Below are positions 11,154 to 11,322 of a stretch of 11,322 bases of DNA, in pieces. Source of the DNA: Desulfobacterales bacterium (GTDB lineage: Bacteria; Desulfobacterota; Desulfobacteria; Desulfobacterales; JASFBJ01). How positions within the stretch are numbered: position 1 is the first letter of the stretch; each line of letters begins with the position of its first letter. The stretch is taken from contig JASFBJ010000101.1 of assembly GCA_030149585.1 (NCBI GenBank), positions 1 through 11,322 on the forward strand. Reading direction: 5' to 3'. The notes under the pieces were generated by a model. The model saw only the letters and a list, made by a program, of their open reading frames with translations. It searched no databases and was not told the DNA's origin. Made by a program: the position numbers and the translations under genes.

Positions 11154-11322
11154 ATGGCAAGATCGACAACATGTACTCTTGACGACCGCGAAATTAGTAT
11201 AGATGAAGCAATAGAAATGCGGGACTCCGCTCGGGATCGTAGGATTAACATGCCCGACTTTCGGTGCACAGAGTGCGGCAATTCTGTTCGCCCTCATAAT
11301 TCGGGTGGTAACGCTTGTGCCC
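11154..11322 (+). CDS. Cassette 2 protein, 5' part only, small Cys-motif protein
   Basis: The frame opens at ATG 11154 with GAGGAGG (11139-11145) upstream and remains open to the window end: 56 codons, truncated by the window. The protein begins MARSTTCTLDDREISIDEA, continues with an Arg-rich helix (MRDSARDRRINM), then DFRCTECGNSVRPHNSGG. The C-x2-C with a following RPH looks like half of a small zinc-binding site whose remainder lies beyond the window. I recall small hypothetical proteins with a similar 'FRC.ECG..VRPH..GG' segment in many bacteria, but no function. Its position directly behind an attC, with the start codon 25 bases after the R' core, marks it as the next cassette gene. Confidence 0.72.
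   Translation, partial: MARSTTCTLDDREISIDEAIEMRDSARDRRINMPDFRCTECGNSVRPHNSGGNACA

Noticed and set aside
11070..11297. 75-codon minus-strand open frame at the right end
   Set aside because: It covers the attC and runs antisense to the cassette 2 gene, which has a strong RBS and a recognisable motif.
1..11322. CRISPR array, tRNA, rRNA, transposase or phage genes
   Set aside because: No regularly spaced repeats, no cloverleaf or rRNA-like segment, and no transposase or phage protein pattern was seen on either strand.

Overview
The window looks like a piece of a mesophilic, moderately AT-rich bacterial chromosome, most probably a sulfate-reducer-type Desulfobacterota (inference). Pointers are an FmdE-family gene beside a peptide/nickel-type ABC transporter, a PAS-LuxR regulator of the style common in that phylum, and a long palindromic intergenic repeat. 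There are no phage structural genes, tRNAs, rRNAs or CRISPR arrays.

Layout. (1) Bases 1-1214, minus strand, accessory: a BrnT-type toxin with a CopG-type antitoxin under an overlapping promoter/operator, a 53-bp attC-like relic just upstream of it, a doubtful Trp-rich small ORF, and an orphan HigA-like XRE antitoxin/regulator. (2) Bases 1446-7683, minus strand, metabolic core: a family-5 solute-binding protein, two DppB/DppC-type permeases, one fused DppD-DppF-type double ATPase, then (after a 129-bp palindrome) an FmdE-domain protein with a C-terminal zinc ribbon. A long 5' leader with a terminator-like hairpin directly before the binding-protein RBS suggests attenuation. (3) Bases 8159-9070, plus strand: a divergent PAS-LuxR regulator, probably controlling the transporter. 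The shared intergenic region carries six copies of AAATAAG, three pointing toward each gene. (4) Bases 9204-9398: a 64-residue protein of unknown function with its own near-consensus promoter and a long downstream hairpin. (5) Bases 9497-11322: a decayed integron. The integrase gene (minus strand) keeps only its N-terminal domain and has an amber codon in the conserved LYREVL segment. Between it and the cassettes lie a candidate integrase promoter, a candidate cassette promoter and a 15-bp inverted repeat. Cassette 1 encodes a 341-residue protein with a C-terminal HEPN-like domain (R-x4-H) and ends in a recognisable attC. Cassette 2 begins a short Cys-motif protein cut by the window end.

How it fits together. 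The transporter plus FmdE protein probably import and handle a small metal-linked or peptide-like ligand under a sensor-type regulator and an RNA attenuator; the ligand is unknown. The flanks are accessory: toxin-antitoxin and HEPN-type genes, which are typical stabilising or defence cargo of sedentary integrons. The most informative observation is that the 9-bp start of cassette 1 (GTTATATGA, 10010-10018) is exactly complementary to the R'' end of its attC (TCATATAAC, 11075-11083), which fixes the cassette limits to the base although the local integrase is dead.
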